A stretch of DNA of 64,000 nucleotides from Certhia americana (taxonomy: Eukaryota > Chordata > Aves > Passeriformes > Certhiidae), in contig JAGMWU010000043.1 of assembly GCA_018697195.1 (NCBI GenBank), positions 1-64,000 of the forward strand, written 5' to 3'. The notes under the pieces are model-generated. The model was not told where the DNA came from. It did not search any database and saw only the letters and a program-made list of their open reading frames with translations. The translations under genes were made by a program, and so were the position numbers. Below, in pieces: positions 37,801 through 52,800 of the stretch (positions are counted from its first letter, which is position 1; each line of letters starts with the position of its first letter).

Positions 37801-40800
37801 TTTAAGAGAAGGAAAAGAAAATTCATGAAGTCACAGAATATAAGCCACAACAAGGAGAGGTATGATTCCTTGAATTTCTCACCTCTGTGAGTTCTCATCC
37901 TCAATGTTTGTAAGGCCTGTGACAGGACTGCTCAGTTGTTTCCATACTGTATTCATATCCCCTGAATCCAAAGCCCTGTTAATCAGGGCCACAGAAGACA
38001 GCATCTCTACAGCAACAGAGAGCTCTGGATGGGTGAGGTGACCCTGCGTACAAAGAGGACAACAAATTAATTCTGTTCGCTCTATACAAAGCATTGCTAC
38101 AAATAGAAAACAATGGAGTAGCTGTCAGAACAGACATGTAACAAGGTAAAGGGACATCCTTTAAGACAACAAAGTAGAAAGGTATCATAAACAAAGCTAG
38201 AGCACCAAGTAAGAAAATAAGGTACAGTCTTACAAGGCCAAGCAGAACAAGATTTAAGGATTAAACCACATCAGAATAGACTGAACACCAAAGCAGTTCT
38301 GTGAAGACCCAAGACAGGTTTGTTCCAGAGAATGCATTTAAGAAAACAGACAAAGTAGACCCAGTGACCCTTGACAACTTCCAGAAATAATAGAGAAGGT
38401 GATCCTTACTTCAGGGCTCTGTTGCTGTAAGTTGGCCAGCTCCCTTTGGTAAAGATCTGCAGCAAATGCATAAACCTCTGGTAACTGGGCCTCTGGATTC
38501 ACCATTTCTGCCACAGTCTTCTCAGCATCACCCATTCGAATTGCTGAATTAATTTTGGCTACTGCTGCCAGTCCTAGAAATTCAGAGAGCATAAAGAATA
38601 AGAAAGGCAGACAGTTGAGACTCCCACAATAGCAGAATTCTTATTTTACTCAAATACTTAAGTAGAGAAAGAATAGTGCCTGAACTGCAGGGAAAGAGCC
38701 AAACTCTCAGATCCATAAACCCCCAGTTAGTTAGTCTTCCATTACTGAAGACAGTTCAAACACACAAAGCTCATATTTAATATTAGTTCACCTTTTTGTC
38801 TGCTTATCAGGGACTGTTTCACCATTTCAATATTCTGACAGTAAGAAGCCTCATTGCAAATTTTTGGATGGGTGAATCACACCAATTTTCTCTTCCGTTC
38901 TACCTCTATCCTGCTCAAGGCAGTAACACAGGCACTCCATATAGTGGGTACATGCTGGCTAAAACACCACAAGTAGGTAAACAAATGTGGATTTCCATGC
39001 CTAACTACTTAAGTAAGGTACTTTGAAGGTAGCTGCCTACTTAATGCAGCATTTGCTATTTTCCTCTTCTATTCTAAATCCTTCCTCCTCAAATCTCTGG
39101 TAGTCTCATTTCTACCCATCACAAATTCTACTGCTCCTGCACAGTAAGAGAGCTCTGCGTGGTCTCAGAAGCATCTGTCTAAAAATTATCAGCAAATAAT
39201 CTGCATTTCATTTGGTACCTGATACTCAGAAACAGTAAAGGTTCTGTAGCTCAGTGTGAATGATCAGCAGATAAACCTATCTTTCACATCTCTTGGAGCA
39301 AGATTTTCTTCACAGATCCACAGCACAAAAGTTCATAAAAATATTCTATAAAAGGAAGTTATTTAAGGTGGATGCAAAAATTTCCTGTTTCTTAGTTCAA
39401 ATTATATGCTGTTATCTCCAGCCACACTGTAAGAGCTGGATAAAAACACTGCCAATAATTAGGGCAACCAACTCTCTTTAATGTTCTTAGCAGCTGTAAA
39501 ATACTCAAAGAACATTCATAATGACCATTCATAACAGACCCAAATACTGTGCTGCCTCATTTTCTTGATCATATCCATGGTGACTTTGCTGCAATAATTT
39601 CTGCTGATCCTTACTTTGCTGGTACTGTTGTGCTGCCCTGTTAGCAGCATCCACGCCCATCTGCAACTCTTCCTTCTGCAGAGGACCTGTAAGGCCAGCC
39701 TAAAGAAAAAAAAAACAGAAACTGTAAGGATGAAACAATGCCAAGTTAATTTCAATTACCTCAATAAAAATTCTCCACTTAAAACAGAAAGAATGCCATA
39801 TACATAAGGGAATCAGAAATTACTCACCAGATTCTCAGTTCAGGTGTTGAAAGATTGTATGTGTACAACCTAATCTTGTTTATATCAGAACTGCAGTCCC
39901 ATGAACATAGCAATTAAAGGCAAGACTGCTTCCAAAATGATAAAAATACTTAAGACAAAAGGCACAATTTTATGGGAAAAGACTCCTTGTACATGAGCTG
40001 TGTGATGGAGTGAGATTAGCAATTGTGCAGTTTGGAATGAAACAATCCATTACATAATATTGCATTTTACCTCTGAGAACTACAGAGTTAGCAGAACATC
40101 CAAATGGACAACATGCAGCTTTGGCTTATACATACACACTTCTTGTACTATATGATACTACACGAATATAAACAGAAAATGAGACTTAGTAACTAGGGAG
40201 GCAGGAGGGCTTTAATAACTTGGGTAGCATCACAGAATCACTGAAGCTGAAAAAGACCTTTAGGATCATTGAGTCCAACCATACACCTAAAACTGTCAAG
40301 TCCACCACTAAACTATGTCCCTAAGCAGCATGCCTTCAATACCTTCAGGTATTCTCCACAGTGAAAGCGTTCACACTTATCTGATAGTTGTTTATAAAAC
40401 ATTATATATTCATGTTATTTGGGCATTAACAACAGTAAAATGAGGCACCTTAATTTTAATAATTCTATACACATACAAGTTGGTAGTTTAAGGTTTGGTC
40501 AGTTATATGTACACCTACACATAAACATTATACTGGCCTTTCACATGCAGAGATGAAACCTAAATAACAGACAGGCTTACCGAATGTTTCCATTTCTTAA
40601 CACTAACTTTTTCTAGGCAACACTAAACTGTAATGCAGGTATATACCAAGTGATTAGTACACACTTCTATGGTGAAAGGTGGGAGCAGGGGAAAAACCTC
40701 ACAAATCAGGGTAATCTATACTTCTCCATACCTCCTGTTTCTGTTGCCTATCACTCAAAAACTGCTTGAAATACCAGTCACAATTTTCTCGTTGCAATCC

Positions 40801-43800
40801 TCTGAGTCCCAGGGCTGGTGTTGCCAAAGCTTCATACAGTGCTAATGCATCTCCTTGTTCCAAAGCCAGGTTAATCTTTGATATGGCGGTGTGTGCTAGC
40901 AACAGTAAAAGAGAGTTTTGAAAAAGTCCCATGGTTTACACAACCTACTGCTCAGAAAGAAATATACTTAGACCTGATACATAGCAAGCCACGTATGTAA
41001 TCTTCCAGAGTCAATTATGAAGTAAATTATGAATTATTAGCCTGAAAAACATACTAATGGCTGGAAATGGCAGGGTCCAGCAACACAGACAATCCATTTC
41101 CAAAAGGAAGGGTAACAGAAGTCATAGCGAATTAAGCTTACAATTTATGTACTAATAATGATTAAAAAAAACCCCAAAAAACACAAGACCAAAATGAACT
41201 AACAACAACACAACTGAAGAAAACTGAAACACCCCACCACTGAAACAACCTACAAAAACAGGGGTGCTGCCTTTAAAATTTGTCAGTATTACAGAAAAAG
41301 AGCACAAGTGTCATTTTGAAGTACTCTTTTAATTAAGACTATTACGATAACATGATACTTACTGTTCACTTTATTGATGTTTCCCTGAATCTCAGCTTGA
41401 GTCAGAAGTTCTTCGTACACATCTCTCTCTCTATCTGAACTTTCTGAGGCAATCTGAAGATGAAATAAAAACTAATCAGGGTTTCCACAGCTCTCTTCTC
41501 CCTTACAGACCCCTTCTAACTGAAAACATCAGGAAGGGTAACTGTTTACCCATATAGAGCTGTGATACGCCACATATGCACTAGCTCTACACACGCACAA
41601 AGAAGCCCTAGACATAAATACATTTAAAGTAACTATAGTCAAACTCCAATACAGACAGCTTAGAAACATCTTATTTCAATGTAATGACTCTACTGAACAC
41701 ACAGTAGAGCTCCAGAACATAGAAATAAGTACACAGAGCTAGGCATGTGGTGTAAAGCAACATGGACCACTTCCAGCATCACTCAGTTTTGCTCATCATT
41801 TCATTGTTAGGAAAACAAATCTATGAAAAGAGAAGGATGCATTCCCAACATAAAAACACTGACAGGAATTCTGTATCTATGTGGCCCATATTTCACACAG
41901 CTAAACAGACCAACGCAGCTAACTACCACTTGTTTCCTACAAGAAGATAATGTTACTGGGGAACATAATAGAATGCTACAAGGAGTAAATCCATCTAAGA
42001 CTACACATACAGGACCTTAACACACATTCAGCAAACTCCCAACAGTTTACACTGCAATACAAAATAGCAATGCATGCAAATGTTTTGAAAGAAGAACTGA
42101 GCTACCCTATTTTTAGTGTTCTCCATCTTGTCTTGCTTTGCTCTGTAGAGTGTCGCTTGGTAAGTGGATTCCAGTTGATCATCCAGATTTATTAGCATGG
42201 CATTAGGGTTCTTCATTGCTGTAAGAGTGTCAGCTGGAACCTGACGGTCAATTGCTTCATTAATGGCAATGACAGCAGCATGCACTGAAAAGCAAGCCAC
42301 AGTCTGCCAGTTAGTCCCAAACAAAACAGCACTGTTAAAAATCAAGAAATCAAGACTCCCTTATTTGAAAAGAGCAGGAAAATTATCTGAAAATTAACTG
42401 GAAAGCAAAAGAATTGTCGAAGTATCTCTCACTCCATCATGGTTTTGTGTTGTTGTAAAAGTAACAGCCTACTTTCTAGTTACAATACTTTAAGTACTCA
42501 AATCATCATGCTCCAGAAAAGAGAAAAATATACAAGGGAGAGAATAAAAACATCTTCCCAGTCTTCCAAAAGCCTATAAGAAAGGCTGTACTAGGCTTGA
42601 AACCAACACTTAACTGATCTGCTGAATTGAATAAGCAAACAAAATGCCATTTTTCCTTACATGCAGCTTCATCCACAGACAGTTCATTTGCAAGAATTCC
42701 TCCAATCTTGCTGAAGGCAGGCATCTGAATACCATACTTCTCCAGTTCAAGCCTCATATTACTGATTTCCTCCTCTGAAACATACATTAAAATAGTATTA
42801 CATGGGTTTAAACACATTAGCACTGCTACACTAACTGCTGTGGAAAAAAAAAATAGAACAGCTACAATAGATTATTATTTAAATAATACTTTGAATGTAA
42901 CTCAGTAAGTGAAACAAAATAAATGAAAATGCTAAGACATTTTGCACACTTTCCTAAAACGTACATTTCTCCCAGAAACTCGTATGGAAGTATTCTGTAG
43001 TTTTTCTTACTAGAAAACAATGCAAGAACTCCCATGAGGAGCTGGAAACTGACTGTGGATGCCAATCAGGTCAGGAAAATGCACAAGCAGTAGTTTAAGA
43101 TTTTCCCCACAGACAGACTACACTGAGAGAAGTGAATAAAGTGCATCAACACATGCAGTTGCTAAATACCACACAACTCTAAGAGAGTTAATAGTTTAGT
43201 ATTTTGTAAGTATAATCAACAACCAGTTTGCAGGGAAATAAGGTTTATATACCTTTTAAACTAGATGCATGCCCTTGCTTAAGAGCCTCACTAATGCAAA
43301 ACACAGAATCTGACACTTTCACAAAATCATGGAAGTGAAACTTTGAGGAACTGTGTGGACACATGACTTTGTCCTGGCATCTCCTGCAGCAGATCAGCTG
43401 TCAAACACTTCTTCAGCTGAAGTCACAGGCCAGAACCATGTACTAAGTTCCAAATTGAAAGCTCTCCCAAGGAGACGGATGCAAGGTTTAAGCACCTTAC
43501 AGAAGTGACAAAATGGTTAAGATGTTGTTATTTGCAAAAGTAAATGATTACAGAATTGATACTGTCTAACTGCCTGGCTCAGAAGCTGGCAAATGAAGTC
43601 TCTTTTTCTTACATTACTAAAACTCCTTACATCTATTAATTTATAATTTTATTTGCATTTAGGATATCGACAGTAACAATCCTTTAATTGACCTGAACAA
43701 GTGTTCCACAACTGATCTAGAAGGGTATGAGATAAAGACAGCATACATGAGTGTTGGGGTTTTTTTACCTGTGAAGTCTACCTTGCCATATAAATCCTGA

Positions 43801-46800
43801 ATCTGGGGGGCAAGACCCAGTTTAAAAAGGTACAGGCTAGGAAAGAAAAGAAGCAAATAATTAGACCTAATCATTTTTCCTTGTGGTTCTGACAATGAGA
43901 CAATTTTAGGATATATAAATTCAAGGAGAGGTAAGCAAATATAACAGCCAATAATCACCAAGAGAGTGAGCTGATTCTTCCCCCCTTAGATGAACATAAC
44001 TGGCCCACCACGATGAAACCTTCGCAGAATTACAGCATGGTTGAGGCTAGAAGGGGACTCTCAAGTTTGTCTTGTTCAAGCTCCCTTTTCAAACCAGGTC
44101 ACATAGGTTCGAGTTCCCCAGGATCTTGTCCAGATGGCTTTTGAGGATCAAAACAGTGGAGACCCCACATTTCAGAGCAACCTGTGCCACTCCTTGGTCA
44201 CTCTCACAGGTAAACGAAGCATTTCCTGATGTTAAGAGGGACCCTCCAGTAGTTCAGATTATGCCACTTGTTCTTGTCATGTCATGGAACCTCACTGAGG
44301 AGAGCCTGGCTTCACATCTCCTTTCCATCCCTCCTTCAGATAGCTGCACACATTGTTGAGATTCCCATGGCACTATATGTTATATAGGCTGAACAGTCCC
44401 AACTGTCTCAGTCTGTCCTGACTGAAGAGATCCTCTAGTCCATTAGACTATGGATGCCAGTGACCCTTATTGACCCTTCCTTTAACTCTCTCCAGCATGT
44501 TTGTGTCTCTCTAACGCTGGAGAGTCCAGAACTGGACAGAGGACTGCAGGTGTGGCATCTCCAATAGTGAAGTATTCACTAGGCTGATTTTGCTTACTAA
44601 AACGGGGTTAACATATTCACCTGTAGCCTAATGAGAAACAGAATCGCTACAAAGAGGGATGAATCCATACAGCTGTTTACAGATGGGTCTGGGAGAAGAA
44701 ATGCAACTCCTATTTTTTGCCTACCATGCTAGCTCAACGCAGATCACAGAATCACAAAAAGGCTTGGGTTGGAAGGGATCTTAAAGATCATCTAGTTTCA
44801 ACTCACCCTGCTGCCACAGGCAGGGACACTATTCCAGGCTGCTCTAAGCCCCGTCCAACCTGGCCTTGAATACTTCCAGGGATGGGACAGCCAAAGCTTC
44901 TCTGGGTAATCTGTGCCAGTGCCTTACTATCTTCTTGGTTAACGAATGTCTAGCTCTGCCTCAGACAGCAGAGAGGGAGGGAATGAAGCACTAAAAAGTG
45001 TGCCAGATGGACAAAAAAACCTTTCAACTAATCTGAGGTTGAAAGATTTGTATGTTTCTTCAGTCCTGGAGCACAGAGGACTTGCGTCCTAAAGATATGT
45101 GCTAGTTTCACAAAGCATCAGTTTTCTATATATTTCTAAAAATCATACATATTCATAAAATTACCTAACACATCTATACATACACATTACCTATCTTCAC
45201 CTTGTATTAAAATTAGTTGGATGTCTTTTGCGACTGTGCAGTCCCCCTTTTAATTGAGCCAGTGGTCCTTTTGAATTGAGTCAGTGGTCTATGGGATGAA
45301 GTAAAGTTGTCTACCTCATAGATTTGTCCTGTTGCCAGGTCTTTGTGACCCCTTGGTTATGGTCCAGGTTCTTTTTCCTGGCTCCAAGTATCAAAGGTCT
45401 TGGTTTTCTGATTTCTTACAATACTAAATGTCAGATACATGATAGATTATCTTGCTCTATACCTATATATTAATGATTAAACCCTTAGTTTCTTCTTTTA
45501 TCCCCTTATTATTACACTAGGCCTTGCTATTTGACGTGTTGCTTACCTTTGCTGGCTGCATTTCTAATTCCTGAATCCTTTAACCCTTTGACTAAGGAAC
45601 TGGAATGAAAAGGTAGTAATCCCAACATACTTGACTGTTTTTTTCCTTCAGAATCTGATTCAGCCACAGCCCAAGGCAAAATATTGGCTTCATGGATTTT
45701 TGCTGACCTGATGAGATTGTTCTCCTATAAAATTTGCCCTCATCCAGCCTTCAGTTCAGCTCTCTCTCCTGTCACATTTCAACTTTGCAGAATGATTTCA
45801 GAAGCAATCAGATTTCTGTCTAGTATTCCTTACCTGAGTGCGTGAATACAATAGATACAGCGTGGCATGTTCTTGCGATCATAGATATCTGTTGTTTCTG
45901 GGTAGAATATCTGAAGATAAAACAAAGTTAGCAGTCTGAATTATATTCTATACAGCCAAATCACATCAGCTCAATTCATCCACATTACACTACAGAAACA
46001 CCTCATGGAACAAAACTCTTCAAGCTTCTCTGCCCTGGACCAATGTTTCTCCTGCTTGAAGTTTCAATGCTTCCTTTAGTTTCTAATACCCAAATCAGAG
46101 CTCCCCTTTTCCTGCAAAGTTCTACATATATGAATGGGTAGAACCTTTCTTTTGTGTGTACACCAAGATACACAAGGTATTAGTGAGGACTTAGGTTAAA
46201 GCCAAAGGATGAAAAAAAGACTTACGGGAGAAGAGAGAAAAGATAATTTTGTCTGGATTAAATGCGGTTGAGAAACAAGAGGAGAGACAGTTTCAAAGGG
46301 AAACACAGATCAGCACTGACATGCTCTGCATACTATATTTTCAGTTAGCTGGACCCAAAAGCTTTCAGACAATCTCAAACACAAAGCTCTTAAAAGTTTA
46401 ACAACAGGGGTTGGTATTGAAGTTTCAATTATTTCAGAAGTCCTGGCTAATTATAACATAATAAAGTATGCTATTATCTAGTTATTTGACGGTTCCTTGC
46501 TGTTGCCTATGAGAACAAAATAGCATTGCTCTTTCTGTAAACGCAAGACCAACTGAATGACACTCAAATCTGTATCAGCTCCCTGGCTGTTCTGCATGAG
46601 AAAATACTTAAAGCACCAGTATCTCTCGTAAATGTACTGAACCCCAGCCCAGTTTCTTCAACATCTTCTCACACATTTACTTCCAACCAAAGCCTATTTG
46701 CATCTGAAAATCTTACCTCATACCTGGCACTTAATGTCTCTGTCTAAACCCCTCCTCATTTCTTTTCACCTAACCACCCTGACAGCATATTTCAGTGTTT

Positions 46801-49800
46801 CCTAATTCCAAACACGTTTCTGTAAGATCATCATAGATCCCATGAAAGCTCAACTAGTAAATCACAACAAGTTATTTAAAAATCTTTGCCAAAACAAAAG
46901 TGTCCAACTTGCAAGCACACATGCAAAGAAAACATACATCAGATTAAACTAAACAATGCCAGTTTTGGTGAGACTATGCATAACACAGCTACAAAAAAAC
47001 TTGACTATCAGCCCAACACTACCACAGTTCCATATAATTACAGGCAACTGTGTTTATTAACTCCGAGAAGTTTATCTGTCCATTTCTCTAGCCAAGTCAA
47101 TCATTTATATTTGATTAAGCTACACCAGGAACATTTCAACTTGACGTGAAAATTTTATAGGAAAATCTGAAGAAACAGGGAACATAGTATTTTCTGTTGT
47201 GCTGCTATGTTTAGCACTGATTTCTAAAAAAACTTCTACAATCAAACTGTAGCCTGGATACTGCTCAAAAGAATGCATGGCAGGAATAATTTAATGTTGA
47301 CATTATGCAAGATAAATAATATCAGGGATATGGTACACACAGATTAATTATTTTGCTCCTAGCCATTCTCACACATGTAGCAGAACGAAATCTTTCAGCA
47401 AGTTATAGGAGAGAGTTTCTATAGGGACACAAATCTAGAAGTTTAAGAATTAACTAGAGTGTGTTGACCTTTTTATAACAGCAAATGCTTCCACAGAATG
47501 CAAAGCTTTTCTGAGATTATTGATTTATTTGGATGTTCAAGACAAAAGTTACCTTGGGGAGACCAATCTCAGACATGGCATTCAGCCACTGGATTACATT
47601 ATCTGTGTGTCGGAAGTGGAGACCAGTTGCCTGAAATAAAAATCAGCAAAAACAATAGGGAGGGCAGTAAGAAACAAAATATCACAGCCGTCAAGAACTG
47701 CAGTGAGTTTCATTAACACAGATAGCACTTTTGCAGGAAAGAAGACTGAAGTCTTCTATATGCGCTTATATTAACTGTTTATGACAAATTGTTTCATCTA
47801 AGTGCAAGCTTAGATATAAAGCTAGGAGTCCACCCACTCCCTCATTTAATCATTGTTCTAGAGTGAAGGCAGAGTTTCTCAGGTAAGACTAGGACAAATT
47901 AACTTTCTGCTTATTTTCTCACAGTACCTCCATGTGTACATATTCCCATTTTAGATGTCTACCTAAAGAAGTATCTATGGTCAACAGCACTCACCTTATA
48001 CCTAGTCTGTTCCCTGTCATAGATTTTCTTCAGAGAAACCACTTTAGGGGAGAAAAAGTTTCCAAGTTTTGCTAAGTAGACTCCATTTCTCAATCCTTCT
48101 TCCAGCTCTGTTGTGGCAGGCAGCTCCTCATTCAAACAGGCCTCCATCCATCTAGAAGTGCAAAACCAGCAAAGTTGGTCACGTGAGTATACTTCCAATT
48201 TGTGAACAGAGCCCCATGCCAAACAAGTCTCATGCTGCTGCTGCTGCTGCTGCTGTCACGCTCAAGCATACTATTCACTTGGCACTAGGGGCTGAAAATG
48301 GATATAACACAGAGACTGCATCATTAAAATGCTAGTCAGTAACACTTCAGACAAAATATTAAGGAGGAGTTCAGAGTTCATCAGCCAGAGTTTCAAAAGC
48401 AATTAAGACACCATCACATTGTCATGTTTCTCCTTCTCAAAGCCTATCTCATTCCAACCCTCTGCCATAAGCAGGGACACCTTCCACGAGACCAAGTTCT
48501 TCAGAACTCCATCCAAGACTGGTCCTGAACACTTACAGGAATAGGGCAAGCCACAGTTTCTCTGGGCAAGCTGCTCCAGGTGCCTCAACATCCATATGGT
48601 AAAGAATTTTTCCCTAATATCTATCTAAACCTATCCTCTTTCAGTCTGATGATGATGTTCTCAAGTCTTTCTTCCTATGTATCTTCTCCCACCCTATTAC
48701 ATTTCAAGAACCGGGGAAAAAAAATGCAAAAGGCATTCCTCTCCTCAGAATTTATTTTCCCTTATACTGTTGCAAGAGTCCAAATCACAGCAACAGATTT
48801 CACAATACCTTCCCAACTACATTACTGGGAAAACAAAAGCACAAAAAAACACCCACTTCCTTCAGATTAGAAGACCTAAAATGAAAGCAGAAGGGACATG
48901 TGACCAAACCATTTAATTAGTACCTTAAGGAAGGACATAGAGGCAGGGAGTTTTGTCTGTCTCCATAACGAAAGATAAATGGCCCATAATTAGATCATAA
49001 GCCATCTCAATGTACTCATACCTGTTTCAACAGGTTTCTAAGTGGGTGTTAATATAACTACAAAACTAGAGCAATTTACATACAGTAATGCTCCTGCTTG
49101 ATGTGGCATTGCTTAACCATTTGCTAAGCCAGAGGACAAAGCTATGTTTTCAGAAAACATCATCCAGTACCTTTTATATTCAAAAGTTCACATACTTGTA
49201 TTAAAATTAACACCTGTCATACTTAAAAGGCAGAAATACATGTGGAATTTCCAGATGAACAAGACAAATACAGTTCTCAATGAGCAGGCACCCTGGCTGA
49301 TGGGCAACGACCTCCACTCCTTTCTGACATTAGGTATTAGAACAATATGCCATCAATAAGCTTTTTGCAGAAACTTTCAATTCTTTTCTGCTACTTCTGT
49401 CGCTTCCACTATGCTCCCTCCCTCTCACCAGTATAAAAACCAATGTTTTTACACCCACAATCATTTTTCAATCAAGTTTCATCACATGACTGCATAGATA
49501 ACATTGGACTTACAATTTTACCGAAGCTAGCTCCAATTAAAATAGTAAGTGCACCTTTCTTATCAGTTAGTCATACTGCTACAAAATCTCCCCCCCCTCC
49601 CCTTACAAAAAGATTTTTGAATACCTACATGTAGCTACTACCACCACCCCCAATTTAGAGCCAGACTTTCCTGACAAGACATAACAATCAAAATGTAACA
49701 TCAGATATTGTTGGGCAGCCAGTCTCTCAAGTAATGTTGTCTTCAAGCTTTCAAAGGAAACATTGCTCTATTACCAAGGACTGGAAAAAAATAATATCAT

Positions 49801-52800
49801 TATCTCAACTAACTTCTTTATTCTCCCACAATACAGCATTATTGAGTGTTGTGACAAGTTTACACCAACGTGTTACACAAATGTTAGAAAAGTATCATAG
49901 GCATATTTCAACCAGAGTTAAAATATGCCTATGTTGAAAAATGAAATATGCTGTTGAGTTTAGACACTGCAAAAACTTTACACTGATCATATGGCATACT
50001 TTTTGCTCTTGTGAAAGTGTTGAGTCTGGCTAACCCTGAGACAATGGAAATAGTGTGGAAAAGAAATAAAAAGTCACTCTTTTCCTCTCAGACTGATTAT
50101 AGACAAGCCTGATTATATATAGTTCAAATAGAACTAGCAAACCATCTTTCCAGAAACTGTTGCAAGAATATCAACTTGAATAAACAAAAATAGAGCATAA
50201 AATTTTAAAAATGAAGAAAGACTCTAAGGAAAGCTGCTAATTTCGTGACAGGCCTACCGCGCAGTATGTTCCAGCACAAAAAGAAAACAGCATGGCATAC
50301 AAAATACAGATGGCATCAATAGCTGGAGAAAAATGATTTTATCTACCAATGAGGAAAGCTCACTTCTTGGTCATCATTAAGTAGCAATAATTTCCAAGTA
50401 AAACTAATTATTTGAAGGGGATAGAAATATAAATAACATTTTCTAACCTTCAGTTGTCCTACAGTTCCAAAACAATGGACTTCCTTTTTTACACAGAACT
50501 AGCCAGCAATATTTTTCAACTCAGAGATGACACAGCGGCCCAACACACCATCTAAGTCTGCTTCCATGGTGCAGGCCTCAAGAGGGACATTACAAAACTT
50601 CTAGCAAATAAGAACTCTAAGAAGATAAATCATGTAACCTTGACACATCACGCTGAAGAACAACTGGTACAATTTGTATCTGGGTCTGGTACCAACACTG
50701 TTGGCTGAAGCTCAGTTCCACACCACATTCTGCTTACTGCACACCTCACCAGTTTCACTAGCAAGAAAGCTGCAAACAGAACCTCCACATAAACTTCTGA
50801 GCCACTAGTTTGAGGGCACTGGCCACAGAGTTCTTGATCATCGATTAGAATCACATGAGTCTTCTCTTTGTAAGCATGTCAGTGCCACAGCAGTCCTTTG
50901 CTTCCGTTGTTCCCCTACCAACTACATTTCAGAAGGTTATTCTATTCTTCTTCAAGAAGTACATGCTCTGTTTCCTCCTGAATGAGGCCTGAAGGTAGAC
51001 TGGAAAGGCATAAAGCTTAACTCTCTTTCCAGGTGCATATGACTGTTAGTCTCCAGTCTTTGTAACACTGTATACCATACCAACATGTTTTAATTAGGAA
51101 AACAAGCCTACCTAAACCTGTGCTTTACCAACATAGTTAGACTGCCTTAAACATTTTATTTTCACAATCATGAAATAGGTAGGTTGTTTGTCCAGAATCA
51201 CAATCTTCAAACACATCTTCAACATGTGACTTCCATGTGCGTGCTCACACTGTGGGTACAAATTCTTGAAATGAGGTCATTTTAGCACACTTTTAAAGTG
51301 CCTGGAGCATCAAGAAAATCAATACTGGATACCCGGCTGGTATAACTCAGTCAAATATCACAGTGCTGATGCAAAAGTTTCTAAAGTTGTCTAGTCTGGG
51401 CTAAAAAAAACCAAAAGACAAAAACAAACAAACAAATCAAAACATAATAATAGTTTTGCTCACAAGAAAATTAATGGAAAATTTGCTCTTGATCTGCCAA
51501 AGTCAGTATGAAAACCTGCAGCAGTAAAGACCCAAAAAAACTCACATACTTCAGTTTTTGGTAGTTAATTAGTTAGCTTCACAATTCGAGGACAACTACA
51601 TTTTGAACAAGGAGCTGTAACATGATCAACCCGTCCCTGTGTTAAAAACTGCTTTTATTTAGGTGGCAAGTAGTTTGTTTCACATGATTTCTGACATACA
51701 GTAAATAATATAAACCTCCTTAAGTAATAGTTTGTGGTGGCATCTTATTCATGTGGTGCTGTAACAGGAGAATTTGGCAGGAATCTTACAGATGGCAGAA
51801 AACACACAGGAGGTCAGAACTCTCTGACAAATGGAGTTTCAATGACTACAGTATAACCATCAGTCAGAAGCTGGAAATGAGAAAGTGAACAATGCTAGCC
51901 TGCCATTGAATTCCTACTCCAAAAATGACAAATTACGTCATACAATGACTTACAGAATATTAAGCATTCCACTCAGAACAACAAAAGCTCAAGAAAGAAA
52001 TCAGTCTCACTTTCCCTAACTCCCCAATGGATTTGCTCACCCTCAGGGTCCATATTTGCATAACGCACTAATTTTTTTTGCCCATCTTGTCTAGCACCCA
52101 GCACTGACACAATTTAAAGTGTTACCACCTTCTGCCTGAGAGCTCATCCTACAGAAATAAGGCTCAAAAAAGAAGACTAAGGCACACCAGCACATTCCAG
52201 ACAGAGGGTGTCCAATCTAAAGGAAGGTAGCAACAATACTTATTTAGAATTCCACTCTTCAAAGATCATAATCACATCCCAGGGAAGGGTGGGAGGAAGA
52301 GCAGCACAGGAAAGCTCAACATCCTGGGAAACAAGATCATCATCAAGAGATACAATGCTCAAGATCAGTCCCTTAAAGTCTTCCAAAACAGGTAAATCTG
52401 AAATCACACCTGTTAACACTCAGGACTTTGCTCATATCAGTATGACACATTGTCAGGTACCTTTACAACCATTAAAATTACACCAGCAATTACCATAAAA
52501 CTATCAGGATTGTAATTTGAATAATCTGAATTATTCTATTGAGTAAGATGTGTTTACTAAAACACATTTTGACTGCTCATTGGTCCCTAACTCTCTATTT
52601 CTCTACCAAAAGCATCAGTCTTAATTTCACTTTCAACTCAAATAGTTTCGAAAAATCTAACAAGCTGAAATAGAAATTTAAATCTTTGTCATTTGTCCTG
52701 GAGAACTTTCAGATGACTAAAAAGCCCACAGTCAAGAGGAATGTAATTATCAAATACACAGAAATCTTTTTCAAGCTAATTGTCCTGATCACTTAGCATT

